DNA from: an uncultured Aurantimonas sp.
GTDB taxonomy: Bacteria; Pseudomonadota; Alphaproteobacteria; Rhizobiales; Rhizobiaceae
DNA: 64,000 bases
Assembly (NCBI GenBank): GCA_947488615.1
Contig: CANKZU010000003.1
Coordinates: 124,001 to 188,000, forward strand
Reading direction: 5' to 3'
Shown: piece after piece, positions 53,045-62,629 of the stretch
How the letters are laid out: every line of letters begins with the position of its first letter
Position numbering within the stretch: position 1 is the first letter of the stretch
Position numbers and translations under genes: made by a program
Notes under the pieces: generated by a model
What the model saw: only the letters and a program-made list of their open reading frames with translations
Told to the model about the DNA's origin: nothing
The model's database searches: none

Positions 53045-53770
53045 CTATCGCTCGTCGCCCGACGGTCGAGTGCCGGGCTGCGTCTTTGTCGCTGCATCGG
53101 CGGCTGACGGTGCGGCGGCGTCGACCGGATCACCGGCAGACAGCGGCGCGTCGGTCCCGGTCGCCGGCTCTGTCGTCCGCGCCGAGGCGGCCGGGACCGC
53201 CACGGCCACCTGCATCGGCAAGAGGCGCCCGACCTTGTCGGATAGCCCGATGATGGTCTTGGCGAGAAGCTTGCCGACTTTTCCGTCCACCGTGCAGACC
53301 AGCGTATCGAGGTCGCCGTTCGCCATCCGATTCCCCGTACAGGAAACCTGGTCGTCGAGCCGGACCTTGTCGGGCGACAGGCCCAGATAGTCGAGAACCG
53401 CGCCATTGGTGCTCGGCTGGCACCCCATCCGGAAATCCAGGACGACATCGGTCGGCGTCGATGCGAAACGCGTCACCCGATGGCGATTCTGATCCCATCG
53501 AAGATTCGTGTCGATCGGAATGAAGGCGGGAATCGGGAAGCCGACGAGCGAGGAAACCGTGCGCAGATCGAACCGCAGCGGCTGGCAAATGTCAGCCGCG
53601 TTCAGGCGGTCCTCGATCGCGACCAGCGTTGCGAGATCGGCATCGACGTGTTCATCAACTCCGGAACCTTGGGCACGCGCGTTGGAAGCGATCGCGAGGG
53701 AAACACCGATCACGGAAAGAAGGCGCTGCCGGGAGCCGGGCCGAGAGAGCGAGAGGAGATATTTGATCAT
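53045..53770 (-). CDS. Secreted protein of unknown function
   Basis: 241 aa with signal peptide MIKYLLSLSRPGSRQRLLSVIGVSLAIASNARAQ. The mature part contains four cysteines (ICQPLRF, MGCQPSTNG, SCTGNRM, LVCTVDG) that could pair, and a proline/alanine/threonine-rich C-terminal tail. I recognise no family. It lies 26 bases after the peptide-binding gene, convergent with it, and 74 bases after the mfd stop in the same direction as mfd, so it may be cotranscribed. Confidence 0.7.
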   Translation of the reverse strand: MIKYLLSLSRPGSRQRLLSVIGVSLAIASNARAQGSGVDEHVDADLATLVAIEDRLNAADICQPLRFDLRTVSSLVGFPIPAFIPIDTNLRWDQNRHRVTRFASTPTDVVLDFRMGCQPSTNGAVLDYLGLSPDKVRLDDQVSCTGNRMANGDLDTLVCTVDGKVGKLLAKTIIGLSDKVGRLLPMQVAVAVPAASARTTEPATGTDAPLSAGDPVDAAAPSAADAATKTQPGTRPSGDER

Positions 53771-53844
53771 CCTTGCGCCTTCGCCCGCCCAGACGGCCAA
53801 ATTGTGGACGGGGTTTCGGGAATCCGATGCCCGTCGCCACTCCC

Positions 53845-56800
53845 TTACGCCGCCTGTTTCTGCCCCTCGTCGGCGAAGCGCGCGAGTTGCGTCGCCACCG
53901 TCGCCGCGCCGTTGAGCCGTTTGTCCGCCGTCGGCCAGTCGCGGATCAAGACAATCGACTGATCTGGCCGGATCTTCGCCGATGCGCCCTGCTCGGCGAT
54001 GTAGCGAACGAGCGCACCGGGATTGGGAAACGTCTTGTCCCGGAAGGTGATGACGATGCCCTTCGGCCCGGCGTCCAGTTTCTCGATATTGGCCTTGCGG
54101 CACAGCGACTTGATGAACACGACCTTGAGAAGATGTTCGACCTCCGCCGGCATCGGCCCGAAGCGGTCGATCAACTCGGCGCCGAAGGCGTCGATCTCGC
54201 GCGCGTCGGATAGGTCCGCCAGCCGCCGGTAGAGCGTCATGCGCAGTTGCAGGTCGGGCACGTAGCCCTCCGGGATCATCACCGCAGTGCCCAGTGCGAT
54301 CTGCGGCGACCACTGGCCGTCGCTCTCCAGCTCTTCGCCCTTCATCTCCGCGACCGCCTCTTCCAGCATCTGCTGGTAGAGTTCGAAGCCGACCTCCTTG
54401 ACGTGGCCGGACTGCTCGTCGCCGAGCAGATTGCCGGCGCCGCGCTGGTCGAGGTCATGGGAGGCCAGCTGGAAGCCCGCGCCGAGCGTATCGAGCGATT
54501 GCAGGACCTTGAGCCGGCGGTCGGCGCCCTTGGTCGGCGTCTTGTTCGCCGGGATGGTCAACAGCGCGTAGGCGCGGACCTTGGAGCGTCCCACACGGCC
54601 GCGAAGCTGATAAAGCTGCGACAGGCCAAACATGTCGGCGCGATGGACGATCATCGTGTTGGCGGACGGAATGTCGAGGCCCGATTCGACGATCGTCGTC
54701 GACAGGAGAACGTCGTACTGCCCCTCGTAGAAGGCGTTCATGATGTCGTCGAGTTCGCCCGCCGCCATCTGGCCGTGGGCGATCGCCACCTTCAGCTCCG
54801 GCACGTCCGAGTCGAGAAACGCCTTCACGTCGGCAAGGTCGGAGACGCGCGGGCAGACATAGAAGCTCTGGCCACCGCGATAGCGTTCGCGCAATAACGT
54901 CTCGCGCACGACCAGTGGATCGAAGGGCGACACGAAGGTGCGGACCGCCATGCGGTCGACGGGTGCGGTGGTGATCAGCGAGAGTTCGCGGACGCCGGTG
55001 AGCGCCAGTTGCAGAGTGCGGGGAATCGGCGTCGCCGAAAGCGTCAACACATGGACGTCGGATTTCAGCTCTTTCAGCCGCTCCTTGTGCTTGACGCCAA
55101 AATGCTGCTCCTCGTCGATGATCAGCAATCCCAGATTCTTGAAGCCGATCGCCTTGCCGAGCAGCGCATGGGTGCCGACGACGATATCCACGGTGCCGTC
55201 GGCGACGCCCTTCTTGGTCGCCGCGAGTTCCTTCGACGTCACCAGTCGCGAAGCCTGCGCGACAGTGAGCGGCAGGCCGCGGAAGCGTTCCGCGAAAGTC
55301 TTGAAGTGCTGGCGGGCCAGCAGCGTCGTCGGCACGACAACGGCGACCTGCAAGCCGTTCATTGCCGCGATGAACGCCGAGCGCATCGCCACCTCGGTCT
55401 TGCCGAAGCCGACGTCGCCGCAGATCAGCCGGTCCATCGGCCGCCCGAGCGCCAGATCGTCGGCCACCGCGTCGATGGCGTTCATCTGGTCCTCGGTTTC
55501 CTCATAGGGGAACCGGGCGGCGAATTCGTCAGTGAGCCCTTCCGGCGGAACCAGCTTCGGCGCGCCGCGCATCTGCCGCGCGGCGGCGATGCGGATCAGT
55601 CCGTCCGCCATGTCGAGCAGGCGCTTCTTCAGCTTGGCCTTGCGCGCCTGCCAGGCGCCGCCGCCGAGCTTGTCGAGCATCGCCTCCGAGCCCTCGCCGC
55701 CATAGCGCGACAACAGCTCGATGTTTTCCACCGGCAGGAACAGCCGGTCCTCGCCGGCATAGCGCAGTTCCAGGCAATCATGCGGCGCGCCCGCCGCCTC
55801 GATGGTCTTCAGCCCGACGAAGCGGCCGATGCCGTGATCGACATGGACGACGATGTCGCCCTCGTCGAGGCCGGAGACCTCGGCAATGAAATTCTTGGCG
55901 CGCTTCTTGCGGCCCCGCCGCACCAGCCGGTCGCCGAGAATGTCCTGTTCGCCGACGACGGCGAGATGGGGTGTCTCGAAACCCGCCTCGATGCCGAGGA
56001 CGGCCGTCGCGATGAGGTTCTTGGGGGCTTCGTTCAGCTTCTTGAGGCTGTCGACGGGCTTCAGGCCTTCGAGCCCGTGCTCCTCGACGACTTGGCTGAG
56101 GCGCTCGCGCGAGCCCTCGCTCCAGGCCGCCAGCAACACGCGTTTACCGTCGGCGCGCAGCCGGCCGATATGATCGACCGCCGCCTGAAAGACGTTGACG
56201 TCGCCGCTGGCGCGCTCCGCCGCGAAATTGCGGCCTCGGCTAATCTCAAGATTGAAGACGTCGTGATTGGCGGCGTCGCTCGCGCCATAGGCCGACAGAC
56301 GGATCGGGTCGGCGCTGGCCAGGCCACCGGCCAGTTCGTCCTCCGACAGATAAAGATCGTCCGGATCGACCGGATGATAGGGAATGGATTCCCCGCTGGC
56401 CTCGCCGGCATTGCGTTTGCGCGACTCGTAATGATCGCCGATCGTCTCGCGTCGCTCGCCGACCGCCTCGAGCGCCAGATGGTCGAGAACCATCGGAAAG
56501 CCGTGGCAATAGTCGAACAGCGTGTCGAGCTTTTCGTAGAACAGCGGCAGCCAATGCTCCATCCCGGAGAAGCGCTTGCCTTCGCTGATCGAGCTGTAGA
56601 GCGCGTCGTTGCGCTGTGCCGCGCCGAAGCGCTTGACGTAATTGGTGCGGAAGCGGCTGACCGTCTCCTCGCGCAAGGTGATCTCGGAGACCGGTGCCAG
56701 TTCGAAGCTCTGCAATTGCCGGGTCGTGCGCTGGGTCGCGGGGTCGAAGCCGCGGATCGTCTCCAGCGTATCGCCGAAGAAATCGAGGCGGACGGGCTCC

Positions 56801-57351
56801 TCCTCGCCGGGCGCGAAGAGATCGAGAATGCCGCCGCGCACCGCGAATTCGCCGCGCTCGCGCACGGTGGCGACCCGCTCGAAACCGCCGCGCTGGAGGG
56901 CGCGCACGATGTCTTCCATGGCGATGCGGTTGCCAGCCTTGGCCGCAATCGTCTCTTCGCCGAGAACCGCGGCCGGCGGCATCTTCTGGAGCAGCGCATT
57001 GGCCGTCGTGAGAATCAGCGCGCGGTGCGGCTCACGGCGCAGCGCCCCGAGCGCGGCCATCGCCGACAGGCGGCGTGCCGCGACCTCGCCGGACGGCCCG
57101 ACCCGGTCGTAGGGCAGGCAGTCCCAGCCGGGCAGCGTCAGCACCGGAAGCTCGGGCGCCACGAATTTCAGCGCGTCCTCGAGTTCGCCGATCCGGTTGC
57201 CGTCGCGCATGACGTAGACCACCGGCTTCTTCGCGCCGCGAAGGCGCGCGATGTCGGCGAGCAGAAACGCTTCGTAGCCGTCGAGGACGTTGCCGATCTC
57301 AAGGCCCGCGCCTTTCGTCAGGGCTCTTTTCAAGGGCTCTGGCAGACTCAT
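53845..57351 (-). CDS. mfd: Transcription-repair coupling factor Mfd
   Basis: 1168-aa DNA translocase that removes stalled RNA polymerase and recruits UvrA. UvrB-like N-terminal module (VYVMRDGNRIGELEDAL; LPGWDCLPYDRVGPSGEVAARRLSAM), RNA polymerase-interaction domain (GDIVVHVDHGIGRFVGL), and the translocase with GDVGFGKTEVAMR, IDEEQHFGVKHKE and ESGLDIPSANTMIVHRADMFGLSQLYQLRGRVGR. The C-terminal regulatory domain is complete. ATG at 57351 has GGAGGAGCC upstream and overlaps sdhE by four bases. Confidence 0.96.
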   Translation of the reverse strand: MSLPEPLKRALTKGAGLEIGNVLDGYEAFLLADIARLRGAKKPVVYVMRDGNRIGELEDALKFVAPELPVLTLPGWDCLPYDRVGPSGEVAARRLSAMAALGALRREPHRALILTTANALLQKMPPAAVLGEETIAAKAGNRIAMEDIVRALQRGGFERVATVRERGEFAVRGGILDLFAPGEEEPVRLDFFGDTLETIRGFDPATQRTTRQLQSFELAPVSEITLREETVSRFRTNYVKRFGAAQRNDALYSSISEGKRFSGMEHWLPLFYEKLDTLFDYCHGFPMVLDHLALEAVGERRETIGDHYESRKRNAGEASGESIPYHPVDPDDLYLSEDELAGGLASADPIRLSAYGASDAANHDVFNLEISRGRNFAAERASGDVNVFQAAVDHIGRLRADGKRVLLAAWSEGSRERLSQVVEEHGLEGLKPVDSLKKLNEAPKNLIATAVLGIEAGFETPHLAVVGEQDILGDRLVRRGRKKRAKNFIAEVSGLDEGDIVVHVDHGIGRFVGLKTIEAAGAPHDCLELRYAGEDRLFLPVENIELLSRYGGEGSEAMLDKLGGGAWQARKAKLKKRLLDMADGLIRIAAARQMRGAPKLVPPEGLTDEFAARFPYEETEDQMNAIDAVADDLALGRPMDRLICGDVGFGKTEVAMRSAFIAAMNGLQVAVVVPTTLLARQHFKTFAERFRGLPLTVAQASRLVTSKELAATKKGVADGTVDIVVGTHALLGKAIGFKNLGLLIIDEEQHFGVKHKERLKELKSDVHVLTLSATPIPRTLQLALTGVRELSLITTAPVDRMAVRTFVSPFDPLVVRETLLRERYRGGQSFYVCPRVSDLADVKAFLDSDVPELKVAIAHGQMAAGELDDIMNAFYEGQYDVLLSTTIVESGLDIPSANTMIVHRADMFGLSQLYQLRGRVGRSKVRAYALLTIPANKTPTKGADRRLKVLQSLDTLGAGFQLASHDLDQRGAGNLLGDEQSGHVKEVGFELYQQMLEEAVAEMKGEELESDGQWSPQIALGTAVMIPEGYVPDLQLRMTLYRRLADLSDAREIDAFGAELIDRFGPMPAEVEHLLKVVFIKSLCRKANIEKLDAGPKGIVITFRDKTFPNPGALVRYIAEQGASAKIRPDQSIVLIRDWPTADKRLNGAATVATQLARFADEGQKQAA

Positions 57352-57644
57352 GGCCGAGGCTCCTCCTCCACGACGTGGAAGTCCCGAATCCGCCGGAACA
57401 CGCTGGTGTCGAAATTCGCCGGCGTTGCCGTTTCCCCGGTCAGCCACTGGAAGAGATCGCGGTCGGGCGCTTCCATCAGCTGCTCGTAGTCGTGGAGTTC
57501 GGCGTCGGTCAGCCGGTCGATCTCGGCGTCGGCGAAACGGCCGAGCACCAGATCCATCTCGCGGATGCCCCGATGCCAGGACCGGAACAACGCCTTGCGG
57601 CGGCGGACGTCGAGATCGCTCGAAGAGCGCTGCATACCAGTCAT
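57348..57644 (-). CDS. sdhE: Succinate dehydrogenase assembly factor SdhE
   Basis: 98-aa DUF339 protein that helps attach FAD to SdhA. RKALFRSWHRGIREMDLVLGRFAD contains the RGxxE signature, and YEQLMEAPDRDLFQWLTG is the second conserved motif. ATG at 57644. It overlaps mfd by four bases, an arrangement typical of Hyphomicrobiales, and diverges from recG. Confidence 0.93.
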   Translation of the reverse strand: MTGMQRSSSDLDVRRRKALFRSWHRGIREMDLVLGRFADAEIDRLTDAELHDYEQLMEAPDRDLFQWLTGETATPANFDTSVFRRIRDFHVVEEEPRP

Positions 57645-57738
57645 ATCGAACCTGTCATGTGAGTGAGGCTTCTATATAGGGTGGGACCGGCCCTGTCAGC
57701 CTTGCCATCGGCGCGCATCCGACTAAACCTCGCCGACG

Positions 57739-59841
57739 ATGCGCCCTTCGATCCTCGACCCGCTGTTTGCCCCCGTGACGACGCTGGAAGGCGTGGGGCC
57801 GAAGGTCGCGGCGCAGTTCCAGACGCTTCTGGTCGGAACCTCCGAGACCGTGCGCGTCCGCGATCTCCTGTTCCACCTTCCGACTGGCCTGATCGACCGG
57901 CGCAAGCGTGCCGAAATCGCGACCGCACCGGAGGGCGGGATCGTGACGCTGACGGTTCGCATCGACCGCCATCAGGCGCCCGGACGGGCGGCGAAGTCGG
58001 CGCCCTACAAGGTGTTTGCCCAGGACGCGACCGGCGAGATCGCCCTCACCTATTTCCGCGGTCAATCCGGCTGGTTGGAAAAGCTACTTCCCGTCGGCGA
58101 GACGATGATCGTGTCCGGCCGGGTCGAGTGGTTCAACGGCCGCCCGTCGATGGTGCATCCCGACTTCGTGGCGTCGATCGACGAGGCTGAATCGCTATCC
58201 CTGGTCGAACCGGTCTATCCGATGACCGCCGGGCTCTCTCCCAAGATCCTGCGCAAGGCGATCGCCCAGGCGGTGGAGCGCCTGCCGACGATCCGGGAGT
58301 GGATCGATCCGTCGATCGTCGCCAAACATGGCTTCCCGGATTTCGCAGCCGCGCTGAAGCGCCTGCACGATCCGTCCGACGAGCGCGATCTGGCGCCCGA
58401 CGGCGGCGCCTTCCGCCGGCTCGCCTATGACGAGTTCCTGGCCAGCCAATTGGCCCTCGCACTGTCGCGGCAACGCATGAAGAAGGCGCGCGGTCGCCCG
58501 CTCACCGGCTCCGGTGCCCTTGCGACGCGTCTTAAGGCGGCGCTTCCCTTCGTGCTCACCGACGCCCAGCAAAATGTCATCGCCGAGATTCTCGCCGACT
58601 TGGCGGACGCGGACCGGATGCTGCGCCTGCTGCAGGGCGATGTCGGCGCCGGCAAGACGGTGGTGGCGCTGATGGCGATGGCGACGGCGGCCGAGGCCGG
58701 GGCGCAATCGGCGCTGCTTGCCCCGACCGAAATTCTAGCGCGCCAGCATTTCGACGGCCTCTCGAAGCTCTGCGAGGCGGTCGGGCTGACGATCATCCTC
58801 CTTACCGGCCGCGATACCGGCAAGGCGCGGGCGGCCAAGCTCGAGGCGATCGCTTCGGGCGAGGCGCAGATCGTCGTCGGAACCCACGCGCTATTTCAGG
58901 AGGGGGTCGACTATCGCGACCTCGGCCTCGTCGTCGTCGACGAGCAGCATCGATTCGGCGTCCACCAGCGGCTGAGCCTGACCGGCAAGGGACGCGCGGC
59001 CGATCTGCTGGTGATGACCGCGACGCCGATCCCGCGCACCCTCGTCCTCGCCGCCTTCGGCGACATGGACGTCTCGCGGCTCGAAGGCAAACCCGCCGGG
59101 CGTAAGCCGATCACCACCGTCGCCGTTCCGATGGAGCGGCTCGACGAGATCATCGATCGCGCCGGGCGAGCGATGGCGGCGGGCGACCGGCTCTATTGGG
59201 TCTGCCCGCTGGTCGAGGAATCGGAAAAGAGCGACCTGATGGCGGCCGAGGAGCGCTTCCGCCAGCTCAAGGGTCTGTTCGGGGACATGGTCGGGCTCGT
59301 TCATGGCCGCATGAGCGGCGAGGAGAAGGACGCCGCCATGGCCGCCTTCAAGGCCGGGCGCACGAAACTCGTCGTCGCGACGACGGTCATCGAAGTCGGC
59401 GTCGACGTGCCCGGCGCCTCGATTATCGTCATCGAACACGCCGAGCGCTTCGGTCTGTCGCAACTGCACCAGCTGCGCGGCCGGGTCGGGCGCGGCGAGA
59501 AAGCCTCGTCCTGCGTGCTTTTATATCGCGCGCCGCTCGGCGAAACGGCGGCAGCGCGCATCGCGGTAATGCGCGAAACCGAGGACGGATTCCGCATCGC
59601 CGAAGAGGATCTGAAGCTGCGCGGCGAAGGCGATCTTCTCGGCACGCAGCAGTCGGGCATGCCATTCTTCCGCATCGCCTCGATGGAACATCACGCCCAT
59701 CTGATGGAGATCGCCCGCGACGATGCACGGTTGATCCTCGCAACCGACAGTGAACTGAAATCCGAGCGCGGCGAAGCGCTCCGCACGCTGCTTTATCTTT
59801 TCGGCAAGGACGAAGCGGTGCGGCTGCTGCGCTCCGGTTGA
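57739..59841 (+). CDS. recG: ATP-dependent DNA helicase RecG
   Basis: 700-aa fork-regressing helicase. Wedge/OB domain TTLEGVGPKVAAQFQTLLVG and TVRIDRHQAPGRAAKS, then helicase motifs GDVGAGKTVVALMAM (Walker A), VVVDEQHRFGVHQR (DEQH), LVMTATPIPRTL, LVHGRMSGEEKDAAM and VIEVGVDVPGASIIVIEHAERFGLSQLHQLRGRVGR. ATG at 57739. Divergent from sdhE with a 94-base intergenic region. Confidence 0.96.
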   Translation: MRPSILDPLFAPVTTLEGVGPKVAAQFQTLLVGTSETVRVRDLLFHLPTGLIDRRKRAEIATAPEGGIVTLTVRIDRHQAPGRAAKSAPYKVFAQDATGEIALTYFRGQSGWLEKLLPVGETMIVSGRVEWFNGRPSMVHPDFVASIDEAESLSLVEPVYPMTAGLSPKILRKAIAQAVERLPTIREWIDPSIVAKHGFPDFAAALKRLHDPSDERDLAPDGGAFRRLAYDEFLASQLALALSRQRMKKARGRPLTGSGALATRLKAALPFVLTDAQQNVIAEILADLADADRMLRLLQGDVGAGKTVVALMAMATAAEAGAQSALLAPTEILARQHFDGLSKLCEAVGLTIILLTGRDTGKARAAKLEAIASGEAQIVVGTHALFQEGVDYRDLGLVVVDEQHRFGVHQRLSLTGKGRAADLLVMTATPIPRTLVLAAFGDMDVSRLEGKPAGRKPITTVAVPMERLDEIIDRAGRAMAAGDRLYWVCPLVEESEKSDLMAAEERFRQLKGLFGDMVGLVHGRMSGEEKDAAMAAFKAGRTKLVVATTVIEVGVDVPGASIIVIEHAERFGLSQLHQLRGRVGRGEKASSCVLLYRAPLGETAAARIAVMRETEDGFRIAEEDLKLRGEGDLLGTQQSGMPFFRIASMEHHAHLMEIARDDARLILATDSELKSERGEALRTLLYLFGKDEAVRLLRSG

Positions 59842-59858
59842 CATCAGCGATCGTGTCG

Positions 59859-60566
59859 CTACTCGGCCGGTTCGATCGGCCGCTCGGCCCGCTTCTCCCG
59901 CCCGGCGATCACGCGCGAGGCTTTAGCCATGCTGACCGGCTTGTCCTGGCGGACGACATCGTCCGGCGACACCAGTCCCGCCGATATGACCAGCCTCAGC
60001 GCCGCCTCGATGCTCATATCGAGCACCCGCACGTCCTCCCGCGGCACGAAGAGTAGAAACCCCGAGGTGGGGTTGGGCGTCGGCGGCAGGAAAACCGCCA
60101 GCATTTCCTCGCCCTGGTCGGAAAGCACAGTCGCGATCTCGCCGCGGGCGGTCGTCGCCACGAAGACGAGACACCAGACGCCCTTGCGCGGATACTCCAT
60201 CAGCGCCGCGGTCTTGAAGGAGGACGAGCGGTCGGCGAGAACCGTCTCGAAGATCTGCTTGAGCGCCGTATAGACGGAGCGAACCAAGGGCGTCCGGCTG
60301 AGCAGATGCTCGCTCCATCGCACAATGGTCCGACCGATGAAATTGGCGGCCAGAAACCCGATCAGGGTGATCAGCACCAGCGCCACGATCAGGCCGAAGC
60401 CCGGGATCGCGAAGGGCAGATAGGAATCGGGAAGATACTGGACCGGAATATTGGGCTTCACCCAGCCGTCGACCCAGCCCATGAACGACCAGGTGATCCA
60501 TGCCGTGATCGCCAGCGGCGCACAGACGATGAACCCGGTCAGGAAATAATTGCGCAGACGAGCCAT
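59859..60566 (-). CDS. DUF502 membrane protein
   Basis: 235-aa protein with two N-terminal helices (YFLTGFIVCAPLAITAWITWSFMGWV; FGLIVALVLITLIGFLAANFIGR) and a soluble domain beginning RSVYTALKQIFETVLADRSSSFKTAALMEYPRKGVWCLVFV. The DUF502 hallmark TPNPTSGFLLFVPREDVRVLDMSIEAALRLVISAGLV is complete. ATG at 60566, with TTG at 60575 an alternative. It lies behind glmS, both leftward; function unknown. Confidence 0.88.
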   Translation of the reverse strand: MARLRNYFLTGFIVCAPLAITAWITWSFMGWVDGWVKPNIPVQYLPDSYLPFAIPGFGLIVALVLITLIGFLAANFIGRTIVRWSEHLLSRTPLVRSVYTALKQIFETVLADRSSSFKTAALMEYPRKGVWCLVFVATTARGEIATVLSDQGEEMLAVFLPPTPNPTSGFLLFVPREDVRVLDMSIEAALRLVISAGLVSPDDVVRQDKPVSMAKASRVIAGREKRAERPIEPAE

Positions 60567-60651
60567 GGTCGCCAATGATCCCCGGCGCCGCCATGGCGCG
60601 TTTAATGGACGTCGAACACGCCCGGCGATTGAAACATCACGATCCGTCGCG

Positions 60652-60679
60652 GCAATTGCAAGATGATTTTCGCAATTGC
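60652..60679. repeat. Two GCAATTGC palindromes 20 bases apart
   Basis: GCAATTGC at 60652-60659 and 60672-60679, two identical 8-base palindromes two helical turns apart, in the 129-base gap between glmS and the DUF502 gene. Could be a regulator site controlling the downstream DUF502 gene; nothing else supports it. Confidence 0.4.
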
Positions 60680-60695
60680 GAAGAAGACGGTCCGG

Positions 60696-62522
60696 CTATT
60701 CGACGGTGACTGACTTCGCCAGATTGCGCGGCTGGTCGACATCCGTGCCCATGTGGATGGCGGTGTGATAGGCGAGCAATTGCAAGGGGATCGCATAGAC
60801 GATCGGGGTCAGGATTTCTGGCATGTCCGGCAGGACGATCATCTCGGCGCCCTCGACCGCGCCGCTGGCCGCGCCCTTGGCGTCGGTGATCAGGATGATC
60901 TCGCCGCCGCGCGCCGCGACCTCCTGCATATTGGAGACCGTCTTTTCGAAACTCCGGTCGTGGGGCGCAACGACGACGACCGGCATCGTCTCGTCGATCA
61001 AGGCGATCGGCCCATGCTTCAATTCGCCGGCGGCGTAGCCTTCAGCGTGGATATAGCTGATCTCCTTGAGCTTCAGCGCGCCTTCGAGCGCCAGCGGGAA
61101 CGAGAAGCCCCGCCCGAGGAACAGCGCGTGCCGCTTCGTGGCCATGTCGCGCGACAGCACTTCGATCCGGTCTTCGAGCCGGATCGCCTCGTTGGTCAGT
61201 CGCGGCGCCTCAGCCAGAATGCGGGTGAGTTCAAGTTCGCGCTCGGGCGAAATCACCCCCCGGTCGACGCCTGCCTTGATGGCCAACGCGGCGAGCGCCA
61301 TCAACTGGCAGGTGAAGGCCTTGGTCGAGGCGACGCCGATTTCGGGGCCGGCCAGCGTCGGCAGCACGAAATCGGATTCACGCGCGATGGTCGATTCCTG
61401 CACATTGACCACCGAGGCGATTTGGAGCCCCTCCGCCTTGGCGTAGCGCAGCGAGGCGAGCGTATCCGCCGTCTCGCCGGACTGCGAGACGAACAGCGCC
61501 AGATCGACGTCGCCGAGCGGGCACTCGCGGTAGCGAAATTCCGACGCCACATCCAAATCGCAAGGAATGCGAGCATAACGCTCGAAGTAGTAACGGCCGA
61601 CCAGCGCCGCGTAGTAGCCGGTACCGCAGGCCGACAGCGCCATGCGGTTGATCTTGGCGAAATCGAGCGACTGACCGTTCGGAATCCGCGTTCGCCCGGT
61701 CGTCATGTCGACGAAAGCGCCGAGCGTGTGGGACAGCACTTCCGGCTGCTCGTAGATCTCCTTCTGCATGAAGTGACGATGATTGCCCTTGTCGACATAA
61801 AACGCCTTGCCGACCGAGCGCCGGATTTCGCGGCTCACGGGCCGGGCATGCGCGTCGAATATCTCTACCCGGTCATGGGTCAGGACGACGAAATCGCCCT
61901 CCTCCAGATATCGGACCGTGTCGGTGAACGGCGACAGCGCGATGGCGTCGGACCCAAGGAACATCTCGCCTTCGCCCTCCCCGACCGCAAGCGGGCTGCC
62001 GCGGCGGGCGCCGATCAAGAGATCTTCTTCGCCGTTGAACAGGAAGCCAAGTGAGAAGGCGCCTTCCAACCGCCCGAGCACCGCATGGACCGCGTCCTTC
62101 GGCGATAGGCCGCGTTTGAGCTCGCGCGTCACCAGATGGGCGATCGTCTCGGTGTCGGTCTGGCTCTCGAAGGTCACCCCTTCTGCTTCGAGTTCGGCTT
62201 TCAGGTCGCGGTAGTTCTCGATGATGCCGTTGTGGACGACAGCGAGCGCCTCGGTCGCATGCGGATGGGCATTCGGCTCGGTCGCCGCGCCATGGGTCGC
62301 CCAGCGGGTGTGGCCGATGCCGATCGTGCCGTTGAGCGGCGCGTCGTCGAGACGCTTGGCCAGGTTGACCAGCTTGCCCTCGGCCCTGCGGCGGGTCAGC
62401 ACGCCCGCCTCGAGCGTCGCGACGCCGGCCGAGTCATAGCCCCGGTATTCCAAGCGCTTCAACGCGTCGACGAGGCGATCTGCGACTGGTTCGCGACTGA
62501 TGATGCCGATGATTCCGCACAT
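60696..62522 (-). CDS. glmS: Glutamine--fructose-6-phosphate aminotransferase
   Basis: 608-aa enzyme making glucosamine-6-phosphate from fructose-6-phosphate and glutamine. Mature N-terminus Cys in MCGIIGIISRE is the glutaminase nucleophile; HTRWATHGAATEPNAHPH and NGIIENYRDLKAELEAEGV follow. Two SIS isomerase domains (SQSGETADTLASLRYAK; LFLGRGFSFPLALEGALKLKEISYIHAEGYAAGELKHGPIALID) and a conserved C-terminus DQPRNLAKSVTVE are complete. ATG at 62522; glmU lies 107 bases upstream in the same direction. Confidence 0.97.
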   Translation of the reverse strand: MCGIIGIISREPVADRLVDALKRLEYRGYDSAGVATLEAGVLTRRRAEGKLVNLAKRLDDAPLNGTIGIGHTRWATHGAATEPNAHPHATEALAVVHNGIIENYRDLKAELEAEGVTFESQTDTETIAHLVTRELKRGLSPKDAVHAVLGRLEGAFSLGFLFNGEEDLLIGARRGSPLAVGEGEGEMFLGSDAIALSPFTDTVRYLEEGDFVVLTHDRVEIFDAHARPVSREIRRSVGKAFYVDKGNHRHFMQKEIYEQPEVLSHTLGAFVDMTTGRTRIPNGQSLDFAKINRMALSACGTGYYAALVGRYYFERYARIPCDLDVASEFRYRECPLGDVDLALFVSQSGETADTLASLRYAKAEGLQIASVVNVQESTIARESDFVLPTLAGPEIGVASTKAFTCQLMALAALAIKAGVDRGVISPERELELTRILAEAPRLTNEAIRLEDRIEVLSRDMATKRHALFLGRGFSFPLALEGALKLKEISYIHAEGYAAGELKHGPIALIDETMPVVVVAPHDRSFEKTVSNMQEVAARGGEIILITDAKGAASGAVEGAEMIVLPDMPEILTPIVYAIPLQLLAYHTAIHMGTDVDQPRNLAKSVTVE

Positions 62523-62629
62523 GGGATGGTCCTTGGATGTGTCGCTCGAACGAAGCCGCGGGACGACGAGATGGACGACGTTCTAGCGTCCACGGCCGTT
62601 TGCCGGGATTCACGTTTGGTGTCGCGAGA

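Noticed and set aside
55009..57489. 826-codon rightward frame opposite mfd
   Set aside because: The minus strand carries a complete Mfd with all helicase motifs; this frame lacks any domain.
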